Source: Neolewinella antarctica (GTDB taxonomy: Bacteria; Bacteroidota; Bacteroidia; Chitinophagales; Saprospiraceae). Taken from it: a stretch of 64,000 nt of DNA. The notes beneath the pieces were generated by a model. It had not been told where the DNA came from and searched no databases. It saw only the letters and a list, made by a program, of their open reading frames with translations. Of the stretch, positions 25,587 to 32,755 are shown in pieces (within the stretch, counting starts at the first letter, position 1; each line of letters begins with the position of its first letter). Both the position numbers and the translations under genes were made by a program. The stretch lies in assembly GCF_011927835.1 (NCBI RefSeq), contig NZ_JAATJH010000001.1, positions 1,069,104 through 1,133,103 of the forward strand, in the 5' to 3' direction.

Positions 25587-26333
25587 ATGATCAAATCCAG
25601 ACTCTCGTTCCTCTTTCTGCTTTTTGCGTTCTGCCTGTCGGCCCTGTTACCGGCGCAAGGGATTAGACCTTACAACCCGAGCAACACGACCAACGCCATT
25701 TTGCTTGGTTTGGGTACGGGCATCACCGCCACGTCCATGTACCTCGACCGGCGTATTCCCAAACTGACCGAGGCGGACATTAAGGGCTTGGACTTCGACA
25801 AGATCCCACCGATCGATCGTTACTCCACCCGTCATTTTTCGCTGAAAACGGATGAGTTCACGGATAAGCTTTTACTGACGAGTTTTGCCAGCCCTTTCTT
25901 CCTGCTGCTTGACGAAACGGGCCGGGATAATTTCGACGACATGGCCCTGCTCGTGTTCGAAGGCGCCCTAATCAACGCCGCGCTCGTTAACCTCACCAAG
26001 GTGACGGTGCGTCGCCCGCGGCCGTTCAACTACAACCCCGACGTGCCTTCCGACCTGAAATTAAGCAAGAACTCCCGCTTCAGTTTTTACAGCGGCCACG
26101 TCGCCACGGCGGCTTACTTTACGATGACGACCGCCCAGCTCTACTCCGACCTGCACCCGGGGAGTTCGGCCACGCCCTACGTCTGGGCGGCGGCGGCGCT
26201 GATCCCCGCCACGGTTGCCTACGGTCGGATGCGGGCCGGCAAGCACTTCTTCACGGACGTACTAATTGGTTTCGTCACGGGCACGGCGGTAGCACTTACC
26301 GTGCCGGCATTACACCGTCGGATTAGGGAATAG
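25587..26333 (+). CDS. PAP2-family phosphatase (exported N-terminus)
   Basis: 248 residues from the ATG at 25587. A hydrophobic signal (residues 1-24) precedes a helical core with the three PAP2/phosphatidic acid phosphatase motifs: KVTVRRPRPF (about 139), FYSGH (about 166), and RMRAGKHFFTDV (about 214-225) with its catalytic His. Family members dephosphorylate lipid phosphates such as undecaprenyl or phosphatidylglycerol phosphate in the membrane. Four to six membrane segments fit. The substrate is unknown. It follows the preceding lipoprotein gene closely. Confidence 0.88.
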   Translation: MIKSRLSFLFLLFAFCLSALLPAQGIRPYNPSNTTNAILLGLGTGITATSMYLDRRIPKLTEADIKGLDFDKIPPIDRYSTRHFSLKTDEFTDKLLLTSFASPFFLLLDETGRDNFDDMALLVFEGALINAALVNLTKVTVRRPRPFNYNPDVPSDLKLSKNSRFSFYSGHVATAAYFTMTTAQLYSDLHPGSSATPYVWAAAALIPATVAYGRMRAGKHFFTDVLIGFVTGTAVALTVPALHRRIRE

Positions 26334-26666
26334 AAGGTACCTTAACTGGTTATGAGGCGCGGTCGCGGGTGCAAGAAAAATTTGCGAGAAGCAGAGGATG
26401 AACCCCCGCCGAAGATACTCGGATACTGGGTGTCCAATATCTTACGCCCAGCCTATTTCAACTTACAAATCCCCGCCAGTACAATCCACCAGACACACGG
26501 AAAATGTCGATGTTTGGGTCAGCCATTGTCACTCAAAACCTTATTTAGTCTTTCTACAAACAACCTATAATCAGGCAGTTAGCGAACTAACGTTGGGTAC
26601 GATCGCTTTTATTAGGGCAAGCGAGCTTTGTCAAAGCTAATTTCTTCACCTAAAACATCTACCATT
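26334..26666. other. intergenic region before the four-Cys gene
   Basis: 333 bp. It contains an inverted copy of the short GC-rich repeat (GGCGCGGTCGCGGGTGCA at 26356-26373) and a small palindrome GTTAG-CGAA-CTAAC (26578-26591). Two short open frames here show no sign of coding and are not called. Confidence 0.5.
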
Positions 26667-26867
26667 ATGGAACCTACCTGCAAATCATGCGACCACTGGG
26701 CACACGAAGCCCCCGCCGTACAAAACCGCGAAAACTTCGGAGAATGTGACGTGCTCAGCGAAAGCGGCATGAAGTACATGCTCCCCGTCCTGCAGAACCA
26801 ATCGGCTCAGAACGCCGAAATCATCACCAGCGGTGACTTTGGTTGCAATCAGTACGATCACAAGTAA
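26667..26867 (+). CDS. 66-residue four-Cys protein
   Basis: The likely start is the ATG at 26667, giving MEPTCKSCDHWAHEAP and Cys at residues 5, 8, 27 and 60. The spacing CxxC...C...C together with His10/His13 suggests a metal site, probably zinc or an iron-sulfur cluster. The protein is acidic and has no signal peptide. I do not recognise a named family. Its coding nature is supported by the strong terminator placed right after it. Confidence 0.65.
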   Translation: MEPTCKSCDHWAHEAPAVQNRENFGECDVLSESGMKYMLPVLQNQSAQNAEIITSGDFGCNQYDHK

Positions 26868-26908
26868 ATTTGGCCAGGAGCATCAACTGCTGCTAGCTAA
26901 AACCCAAA

Positions 26909-26940
26909 AGCCCCCCGAACGCAAGTTCGGGGGGCTTTTT
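26909..26940 (+). terminator. bidirectional intrinsic terminator
   Basis: Perfect 12-bp stem AGCCCCCCGAAC/GTTCGGGGGGCT with a GCAA tetraloop. It is followed by TTTTT on the plus strand and by TTTTGGGTTTT on the minus strand, so it can end both the four-Cys gene and the aromatic operon. Confidence 0.9.
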
Positions 26941-27022
26941 CATGATCAGATTATTCGGCCCGCACGTTCGAGACAACCTCCAGAGGGCCATCCCCGTAGC
27001 GATTAAGGATGCGGCAGTTTCG

Positions 27023-28090
27023 CTACCGATTAACAATAGCGTCCTGGTGGTCAATGCTTTCCTGGTGGATGGCCTTCAGGTACTTTTCCATGAACTCTGA
27101 GCTGAGGCCGTGCGTAGCGCCGTCCTGTGCGGCTTTAACCAGGATGGCTTCCCAACGGTCACTCTGCAGCACGGCGATGTTCCGCTCGGCTTTGAACTCA
27201 CCAATGCTATCGGATAATTTCATTCGCCGACCGATCATCCCGATGAGGTCGTTATCGATTTCGTCGATCTGACGACGTAGTTCGGTAAGAGGGGCAATCT
27301 CCATTTCGCTGGCGGTAGGCTTGCGCAGGCGTAAGTTCTTGAGCATTTCGCCGAAAACCGCAGGCGTGATTTGTTGGGCGGCGTCCGACCAGGCTTCGTC
27401 CGGGCGGGGGTGGACTTCGGTCATCAGGCCATCGTAGTTGAGGTTGAGGGCTTCCTGGGCGACTTCGTGCAGCGTATCGCGCCGACCACAGATGTGGCTG
27501 TTGTCGATAAACATTTGTAGGTCGGGGAACTTGCGCTTCATCTCGATGGCCATCTGCCAACGGGGAACGTTCCGGTAAGTGGTTTCGCCGTGGTAGGAGA
27601 AGCCACGGTGGATGAGGCCGATCCGGGTAATTCCTGCTTTATAGATCCGCTCCACCGCGCCCTGCCACAAACCGAGGTCCGGGTTAATGGGGTTTTTGAT
27701 GAGCACGGGAATGTCCGTGCCGTTCAGCGCATCGGCAATCTCCTGCACGCTGAAAGGATTAACGGTGGTCCGGGCACCGAGCCAGAGGACATCGATACCC
27801 GCTTTGAGACAGTCGAAAACGTGGCTGGCCTTGGCGACTTCCGTCGTCGTATTCATGCCCGTTTCTTCCTTTACGCGCTTGAGCCACTGCAGGCCTTCTT
27901 TGCCCACGCCCTCGAAGCTGCCGGGGCGGGTGCGCGGCTTCCAGATACCGGAGCGAAAGAGATCGACCTGTCCGAGCTTAGCGAGATCCCGGGCGCACTG
28001 CATGACTTGCCCTTCGGTTTCGGCGCTGCAGGGGCCGGCGATGACGAGGCCGCGGCCGGGGGTTGGGGTGATGACTTTTCCTATGTTCAT
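27023..28090 (-). CDS. bifunctional DAHP synthase / chorismate mutase
   Basis: 355 residues. The N-terminal domain (about 1-265) is a DAHP synthase of the AroA/KdsA type I-beta class, joining PEP and erythrose 4-phosphate: VIAGPCSAETEGQ, FRSGIWKPRTRPGSFEGVG, LIKNPINPD and DGLMTEVHPRPDEAWSDAAQQ. The C-terminal about 90 residues (LTELRRQIDEIDNDLIGMIGRRM) form an AroQ chorismate mutase domain. The fused mutase usually gives feedback control in this phylum. It is the last gene of the pheA-aminotransferase-tyrA operon, separated from tyrA by a large hairpin, and thus placed so that leader attenuation would control entry into the whole pathway. Confidence 0.95.
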   Translation of the reverse strand: MNIGKVITPTPGRGLVIAGPCSAETEGQVMQCARDLAKLGQVDLFRSGIWKPRTRPGSFEGVGKEGLQWLKRVKEETGMNTTTEVAKASHVFDCLKAGIDVLWLGARTTVNPFSVQEIADALNGTDIPVLIKNPINPDLGLWQGAVERIYKAGITRIGLIHRGFSYHGETTYRNVPRWQMAIEMKRKFPDLQMFIDNSHICGRRDTLHEVAQEALNLNYDGLMTEVHPRPDEAWSDAAQQITPAVFGEMLKNLRLRKPTASEMEIAPLTELRRQIDEIDNDLIGMIGRRMKLSDSIGEFKAERNIAVLQSDRWEAILVKAAQDGATHGLSSEFMEKYLKAIHQESIDHQDAIVNR

Positions 28091-28104
28091 GAATTTGATC
28101 TTTT

Positions 28105-28209
28105 CTATGATTTTGTCCGTCGGCCCTTGGTTTTGAGAACCTGGTGAACACGCTCCCTTTGGTCACTTGGTCCTCCAGCTTCTCAAAACGCCGACGGACA
28201 AAATCATAG
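28105..28209 (-). repeat. 105-nt extended hairpin between tyrA and the DAHP synthase gene
   Basis: Outer arms of 20 bp are perfectly complementary: CTATGATTTTGTCCGTCGGC (28105-28124) and 28190-28209. Inner arms of 15 bp (28130-28144 with 28175-28189) pair with one mismatch, leaving a 5-nt bulge and a 30-nt loop. There is no T-run, so it is not a terminator. It may control processing or stability of the operon mRNA or be a small mobile-repeat insertion. Confidence 0.75.
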
Positions 28210-28239
28210 CTAGTTTTATTTAAAATTGTGAGTGGCTTT

Positions 28240-29082
28240 CTATTGAAGAATTTTTGCAATTTCATTGGCTCTTTCAATACGTTCGTGAAAACCGTCGAAG
28301 TCGCGCTTGATGAGTTGCGTTCTGAATTTCGATAGTTGCTCGATGTGTTCGTCGAGGACGTCGAGGACGTGGTCGCGGTTCTGGCGGAAGATAGGCACCC
28401 ACATGTCCGCGGAGCTTTTGGCCAGGCGAACGGTGGAGCCGAAACCGGAACTAGCTAATTCGAAAATTCGTTGCTCGTCCTTCTCTTTCTCCAGCACGGT
28501 CAGCGCTAGGGCGAAACTCGCAATATGGCTGATGTGACTGACGTAGGCGCAGTGCAGATCGTGCGCTTTGCGGTCCAGGTAACTCACGTTCATGCCCGCG
28601 CTGCGGAAGAGCCGGTGAGCTACGTCGAGGGCATCGGCGGCGCTGTCTTCCCGGTCAACGATCACGCAGGTTTTTCGGTCGAATAGTCCGGGGATGGCAG
28701 CTTCCGGACCACTGTACTCGGTGCCGGCCATGGGGTGGCAGGCTACGTAGCGGGCGCGGTTGGGGTGATCGGCTACTTCATCCAGCAGCTGTTCTTTAGT
28801 GGACCCCACGTCGATCAGGGTCTGGTTTTCGGAAATACCACTCAGCAGGGTCGGCAGTAGTTTCCGCATCACGTCGACTGGCGTGGCGAGAATAATCACG
28901 TCGGCCGTTTGCAGGGCAGCGCTCAGGCTCATTTCCTCGGTTACCAAGCGGCGGCGAATGGCTTTGTCCACGTTCACTGGGTTAGTATCTACCCCCAGCA
29001 CGCGGCTGGCTAAGCCGTTCTCCTGGAGGGTAATGCCGAGCGAGCCGCCGATCAGGCCGATGCCGATAATTGCTACGATCAT
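28240..29082 (-). CDS. tyrA: prephenate dehydrogenase
   Basis: Oxidative decarboxylation of prephenate to 4-hydroxyphenylpyruvate in tyrosine synthesis. 280 residues from the ATG at 29082, starting with a Rossmann GxGxxGG (MIVAIIGIGLIGGSLG). The catalytic HPMAGTEYSG lies near residue 125, and the helical dimerisation domain follows. There is no fused chorismate mutase or ACT domain. The start overlaps the aminotransferase stop (TAATG); a longer frame to 29130 is rejected since it would run into that gene. Confidence 0.95.
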   Translation of the reverse strand: MIVAIIGIGLIGGSLGITLQENGLASRVLGVDTNPVNVDKAIRRRLVTEEMSLSAALQTADVIILATPVDVMRKLLPTLLSGISENQTLIDVGSTKEQLLDEVADHPNRARYVACHPMAGTEYSGPEAAIPGLFDRKTCVIVDREDSAADALDVAHRLFRSAGMNVSYLDRKAHDLHCAYVSHISHIASFALALTVLEKEKDEQRIFELASSGFGSTVRLAKSSADMWVPIFRQNRDHVLDVLDEHIEQLSKFRTQLIKRDFDGFHERIERANEIAKILQ

Positions 29083-30257
29083 TAGCGGAGTCGGTTTAGG
29101 GCCTCGGTGAGGGTGGTTTCGGTGGAACACAGGCTGATGCGTAAGTATGCTTCACCTTCGCTTCCGAAGATTCCTCCGGGCGTCAGGAAGACATCCTTAT
29201 TGTACAGCGCGTCGTCGGACACTTCGTAGCCGGTTTTGCCAGCGGGGCATTTGGCCCAGACGAAGAGACCGACTTGATTGCGCTCGTACGTGCAGCCCAG
29301 CGCGTCCATGATGTCGAACGCGATTTCGCGGCGGCGGCGGTAGTGAGCGTTGAGTTGGTCGTACCACTCCGGCCCCAGCGACAAAGCTTGCGCGGCGGCT
29401 TCCTGGACGGGTCGGAACATTCCGCTATCCATGTTGGATTTAAAGCGAAGGATGCTCTTCAGGTATTCCCCGGCACCCGCGACCGCGCCCACGCGCCAGC
29501 CCGCCATATTCTGGGCCTTACTCAGCGAGCAAAGTTCGAGGCACACTTCTTTTGCGCCCGGTAGTGACAGTAAACTCTGGCGCTTTTTCGTGAGGATAAA
29601 GGCGTAAGGATTGTCGTTGACGAGCAAGATATTGTGTTTCCGTGCGAAGTCGATCAACTCGCCAAAAAAGGTGTCCGGAGCAGCAGTACCGGTCGGCATG
29701 TGCGGATAATTGATCCACATGATCTTGGTTTTGGCGCTGACGCGGGATGCCAGGTGTTTTAGATCGGGCAGCCAGCCGCTAGCCTCCGTTAGGTGATATT
29801 CGGTGACGACCCCACCAGCCAGTTCCGTAGCGTACCGGTAAGTAGGATAGCCTGGGTTGGGGACCAATACCTCGTCGCCCGGATTTAAAAAAGCCATGCT
29901 GATGTGCATAATCGCTTCCTTACTACCCATCATCGGAAGAATTTCCGTCGCCGGATCGAGGTCCACATTAAAGTACCGCGCGTACCAGCCCGCAAAAGCT
30001 TCCCGCAATTCCGGCCGGCCGACGTAGGACTGGTAGCCGTGCGTGTCCGCTTGCGAAGCTGAATTTTTGAGGGCCGCAATCACCTCCGGCGCCGGCGGCA
30101 TGTCGGGCGAACCGATGCCAAGATTGATGATGTTTTTTCCGGCGGCGCGCAGGGAGGCCAGCTCCCGCAATTTGCTGCTGAAGTAATATTCTTTTGTCTC
30201 CCCGAGGCGTTCGGAGGTGGGGATTACGGGCCGCACGGCGGTGTCAGTTAGGGTCAT
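29082..30257 (-). CDS. fold-type I aminotransferase of the aromatic operon
   Basis: 391-residue PLP enzyme. NLGIGSPDMPPAPEVI near residue 45, VPNPGYPTYRYATELAGG, NYPHMPTGTAA (a variant of NPxNPTG), NDNPYAFI, and SLSKAQNMAGWRVGA with the PLP-binding Lys. The arginine clamp for the substrate carboxylate is in YLRISLC. By position in the operon it most likely transaminates phenylpyruvate and 4-hydroxyphenylpyruvate to Phe and Tyr (or prephenate to arogenate); specificity is inference. Overlaps tyrA by one base and follows pheA by 3 bp. An exact copy of the short GC-rich repeat (29472-29489) lies inside the gene at GAVAGAG. Confidence 0.92.
   Translation of the reverse strand: MTLTDTAVRPVIPTSERLGETKEYYFSSKLRELASLRAAGKNIINLGIGSPDMPPAPEVIAALKNSASQADTHGYQSYVGRPELREAFAGWYARYFNVDLDPATEILPMMGSKEAIMHISMAFLNPGDEVLVPNPGYPTYRYATELAGGVVTEYHLTEASGWLPDLKHLASRVSAKTKIMWINYPHMPTGTAAPDTFFGELIDFARKHNILLVNDNPYAFILTKKRQSLLSLPGAKEVCLELCSLSKAQNMAGWRVGAVAGAGEYLKSILRFKSNMDSGMFRPVQEAAAQALSLGPEWYDQLNAHYRRRREIAFDIMDALGCTYERNQVGLFVWAKCPAGKTGYEVSDDALYNKDVFLTPGGIFGSEGEAYLRISLCSTETTLTEALNRLR
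29472..29489 (+). repeat. short GC-rich dispersed repeat, in-gene copy
   Basis: Exact GGCACCCGCGACCGCGCC within the aminotransferase gene, read through as GAVAGA in the minus-strand frame. Confidence 0.6.
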
Positions 30258-30260
30258 GGG

Positions 30261-31118
30261 TCAGGGCTTTACGCCGGCTTGGTACACACCGAGGATGCGC
30301 AGTTCCATGCAAACCGGGCGAATGGCGTCGATGGCTTGGGAAAGGGTAACGTGTCCTTCGAGGAGGAAATCGACGTGAAATCGGTACTGAAACGGGCGCC
30401 CGACGATCGGCTTACTCTGGATTTTCGTCAGGTTGATCTTATAGGCGGCCAGGATCATCAGCACGCGGTAGAGCGCGCCGGCTTCGTGGGTGGTCGCGAA
30501 GCTCAGGGAGACTTTATCACCGTCGTCGGCGGCGTGGTCGCGCCCGCGTTCGAGGACCAAAAAGCGCGTGTGGTTGAGCTTGTTGGTTTCGATACCCGGT
30601 GCCAGGATTTCCAATCCGTAGAGCTCCGCGGCGGCGGCGCTGGCGATGGCGCCGCGGGTGGGGTCGTTAAGTTCTTTGACCTCCCGGGCGCTCAGGGCGG
30701 TATCTACGTCCTTGATTAGGTTGATTTGGGGCCAGTTCTTAAAGAATTTACGGCACTGCGTCAGGGCGACGGGGTGAGAATGGACGTTGCGCAGATCGCG
30801 CAATGCCGTGCCGGGGAGCCCCATGAGGTTGAGTCGGATGCGCAGGTACGTTTCGGCGGTGATGCGTAGGTTGGCCGTCTGGAGTAGATCGTAATTATCC
30901 ATCAAGCTCCCGGCCAGGGTGTTCTCAATGGCCATGAGTCCGACGTCGGAGGTGCCGTCTTCAACTTGCTTAACGACGTCGGCGAACGTGCGGGCCGGGA
31001 CGGTTACGACATCTTTACCCACGAAATGCTGGCGCGCGGCGGCCTCGTGAAAAGCCCCGGCGTAGCCCTGGATGCTGACGCGAATTTGCGCGACGCTGGT
31101 GATGGTGCTCGTGTTCAT
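30261..31118 (-). CDS. pheA: prephenate dehydratase with ACT domain
   Basis: 285 residues. The dehydratase domain (about 12-190) includes SIQGYAGAFHEAAA, VGLMAIENTLAGSLMDNYDLL, HSHPVALTQC and the catalytic-site HTRFLVL. It is followed by an ACT domain (about 200-280: LSFATTHEAGALYRVLMILAAYKINLTKIQSKPI) that normally binds Phe for feedback inhibition. First structural gene of the aromatic operon; the mRNA leader contains an aromatic-rich peptide and a terminator (see 31136-31333). Confidence 0.95.
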   Translation of the reverse strand: MNTSTITSVAQIRVSIQGYAGAFHEAAARQHFVGKDVVTVPARTFADVVKQVEDGTSDVGLMAIENTLAGSLMDNYDLLQTANLRITAETYLRIRLNLMGLPGTALRDLRNVHSHPVALTQCRKFFKNWPQINLIKDVDTALSAREVKELNDPTRGAIASAAAAELYGLEILAPGIETNKLNHTRFLVLERGRDHAADDGDKVSLSFATTHEAGALYRVLMILAAYKINLTKIQSKPIVGRPFQYRFHVDFLLEGHVTLSQAIDAIRPVCMELRILGVYQAGVKP

Positions 31119-31135
31119 GGTGAAGTGGGTGGGCT

Positions 31136-31171
31136 AAAAAAAAGTGGCCCCGGCTGCGCGCTGGGACCACT
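31136..31171 (-). terminator. attenuator terminator immediately upstream of pheA
   Basis: On the minus strand AGTGGTCCCAGC (31171-31160), loop GCGCA, GCCGGGGCCACT (31154-31143), then a run of Ts to 31136. The 12-position stem has one G-U and one A-C mismatch. It ends only 18 nt before the pheA ATG in the same direction, which makes no sense as an end-of-gene terminator and points to conditional termination. Confidence 0.85.
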
Positions 31172-31209
31172 GTTCGTTCTATCGTTTAGTACGTAGAGGT
31201 GAGCGTCCC
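31160..31209 (-). promoter_or_regulatory. candidate antiterminator
   Basis: GGGAC at 31209-31205, directly after the leader stop codon, can pair with GTCCC in the 5' arm of the terminator, and CAC at 31201-31199 with the adjacent GTG, so that pairing would prevent the terminator. A TACCC/GGGTA mini-stem overlaps the leader's last codons and could be the pause hairpin. Pairing is 8 bp with a 3-nt bulge, so folding should be tested. Confidence 0.5.
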
Positions 31210-31266
31210 TTACCCGGTGGGGTAAAAGTAAAAACCGTACCAGAAGTAAAATTTGCGATTAATCAT
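31210..31266 (-). CDS. aromatic leader peptide of the pheA operon
   Basis: 18-codon frame, ATG to TAA, MINRKFYFWYGFYFYPTG. Residues 6-15 contain four Phe, four Tyr and one Trp in ten codons, far beyond chance. It lies 29 nt after the expected transcription start and 39 nt before the terminator arm. A ribosome stalled at Phe, Tyr or Trp codons would leave the region after the stop codon free to form the antiterminator, whereas one that reaches the stop would cover it. This is the logic of the phe/trp leaders of Proteobacteria. No strong Shine-Dalgarno is seen, as usual in this phylum. Confidence 0.85.
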   Translation of the reverse strand: MINRKFYFWYGFYFYPTG

Positions 31267-31301
31267 GGTTTTCCGTTGCGCGGGTTGCCCCTCCGTGGCG
31301 G

Positions 31302-31333
31302 CAAACCTACGGCGAGCGGGGCGGACCACAAAA
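31302..31333 (-). promoter_or_regulatory. promoter of the aromatic operon
   Basis: Minus-strand TTTTG at 31333-31329, 19 nt spacer, and TAGGTTTG at 31309-31302: a full match to the Bacteroidota -33/-7 consensus (TTTG, TAnnTTTG). The predicted start near 31295 places the leader peptide and attenuator in the 5' untranslated region. Confidence 0.75.
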
Positions 31334-31423
31334 TGTTGTTCTGGCAAGGGAGGGATATTTCTTTCGGCCAGCGGAACTGGCTTATCTTTCCAACCTCAAA
31401 AAAGCGGCGTGAGCAAGTGGCAA

Positions 31424-32749
31424 ATGAGGTGGGATGGGTACGCGAGCTGGCAACGGTTGGGTGGGGCGGTTCTGTTCTCACTCGTGCTGGTGGCTACCGT
31501 AGTTATCGGTTCGCGGACGCTGACGTTCTCGGATCGATATCAAAGTGCAACCGTGGCGCTCCGGGCGCAGTTTGCCGTGGCCGACGCGCGGGATTTTCGG
31601 CCGGAAGCGGAAGATTTTGTCTTCGACCCCAACGTGGTTAGTAAAGACGATTTACTGAGGCTCGGCCTGTCCGCGCGGCAGGCGAATTCGTTCCTGAAAT
31701 TTCGGGGCAAACGAACGAACGCTTTTCGTAAGCCGAATGACTTGCGGAAATTGTACGCGCTGGACGATGCGCTTAAAGACCGTTTGGTGGGGTTGGCGCG
31801 GGTAGAAAATGTTAAGAATACCTATGTGCGGTCCCGATCCCTATCGGGAGTGCAAAGTTTTCGGTTCGCACCCAACGCAGTGACGATTACCGAGCTGGAA
31901 AGACTCGGTCTACGACCGTACCAGGCTAAAGCCTGGATAACGTACCGCACGAAAGTGCCGGGCGGCATCGCTACGGCACGGCAGCTTAACAAGCTACGTT
32001 TCCTCGATCCCGCGCTAAAGTCACGCCTGCTTGCACTCGCCGACTTTCCGGAGTTACCGCCCCCTTCTCTCGCGGCTGAATTTCCTTTCGACCCCAACAC
32101 CATCTCGCTCGACAGTCTCCAACTGCTCGGCTTTCCTGAGTACCAAGCCAAAGGTCTGCTCCACTACCGGGCCGGTCGGCCGATTACTTTTCGCAAGCCG
32201 GAAGATCTGCGGCGCGTCAAAAGCCTCGATTCCATTCTGGTGGAACTAGCACTCCCTTTAATCGACATTGCCCCTCCCCCACCCGGCTCGGCACTCCCGA
32301 TAAGGATCGGGACCGCGCCCACCGTTTATACCCGCGCGCCCCTACCCGCCCTAGCTTCAGTAGATCTGAACGCGGCCGACACCACGCTACTAAAAACCCT
32401 CCCCGGCATCGGTTCCTACCGCGCGCGACGCCTGATTCGGTACCGTGACGTCCTGGGCGGATTCTACGACCTGGAACAAGCAGCCACCACCCGGGGTATT
32501 CCTGATTCTACCTGGCAAACTATCTTGCCTTACCTAGCGCTCGGCCCAATCTACCGTCAGTTGAGCGTTAACCGCGCCACGGTCGAGGAGCTTCGCCGGC
32601 ACCCCAACATCAACTCCAAGCTGGCGAATACCGTTGTCAGATTCCGCGAAAAGCACGGCGCCTTCCGTAGTCCGGAAGACCTTCGTCAGATCCGTTCGCT
32701 TAACGACTACACGCTCGCCAAAATAGTTCCCTACCTCAGTTTCGAATAA
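31424..32749 (+). CDS. five-module helix-hairpin-helix protein
   Basis: 441 residues from the ATG at 31424 (a GTG at 31409 is possible). One transmembrane segment (GGAVLFSLVLVATVVIG) is followed by five tandem modules of about 60 residues, each starting with a D/SxNxxxxxxL motif and containing ComEA-type helix-hairpin-helix repeats (for example TLPGIGSYRARRLIRYR). The fourth module is the closest to ComEA. Such HhH domains bind DNA without sequence preference; with a membrane anchor, a periplasmic DNA-uptake or envelope role is possible but unproven. Two palindromic repeats fall in linkers between modules. Confidence 0.75.
   Translation: MRWDGYASWQRLGGAVLFSLVLVATVVIGSRTLTFSDRYQSATVALRAQFAVADARDFRPEAEDFVFDPNVVSKDDLLRLGLSARQANSFLKFRGKRTNAFRKPNDLRKLYALDDALKDRLVGLARVENVKNTYVRSRSLSGVQSFRFAPNAVTITELERLGLRPYQAKAWITYRTKVPGGIATARQLNKLRFLDPALKSRLLALADFPELPPPSLAAEFPFDPNTISLDSLQLLGFPEYQAKGLLHYRAGRPITFRKPEDLRRVKSLDSILVELALPLIDIAPPPPGSALPIRIGTAPTVYTRAPLPALASVDLNAADTTLLKTLPGIGSYRARRLIRYRDVLGGFYDLEQAATTRGIPDSTWQTILPYLALGPIYRQLSVNRATVEELRRHPNINSKLANTVVRFREKHGAFRSPEDLRQIRSLNDYTLAKIVPYLSFE
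31832..31849. repeat. dispersed palindrome, in-gene copy
   Basis: TCCCGATCCCTATCGGGA, encoding SRSLSG (codons 137-142) in the linker between HhH modules 1 and 2. Confidence 0.7.
32295..32312. repeat. dispersed palindrome, in-gene copy
   Basis: TCCCGATAAGGATCGGGA in the linker between HhH modules 3 and 4, translated as LPIRIG; flanked by GGCAC and CCGCGCC like the intergenic copies. Confidence 0.7.
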
Positions 32750-32755
32750 CCCAGC

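Noticed and set aside
27978-28277. 99-codon frame running through the 105-nt hairpin
   Set aside because: Made of tyrA end, palindrome and DAHP synthase start in another frame; composition reflects the repeat, not a protein.
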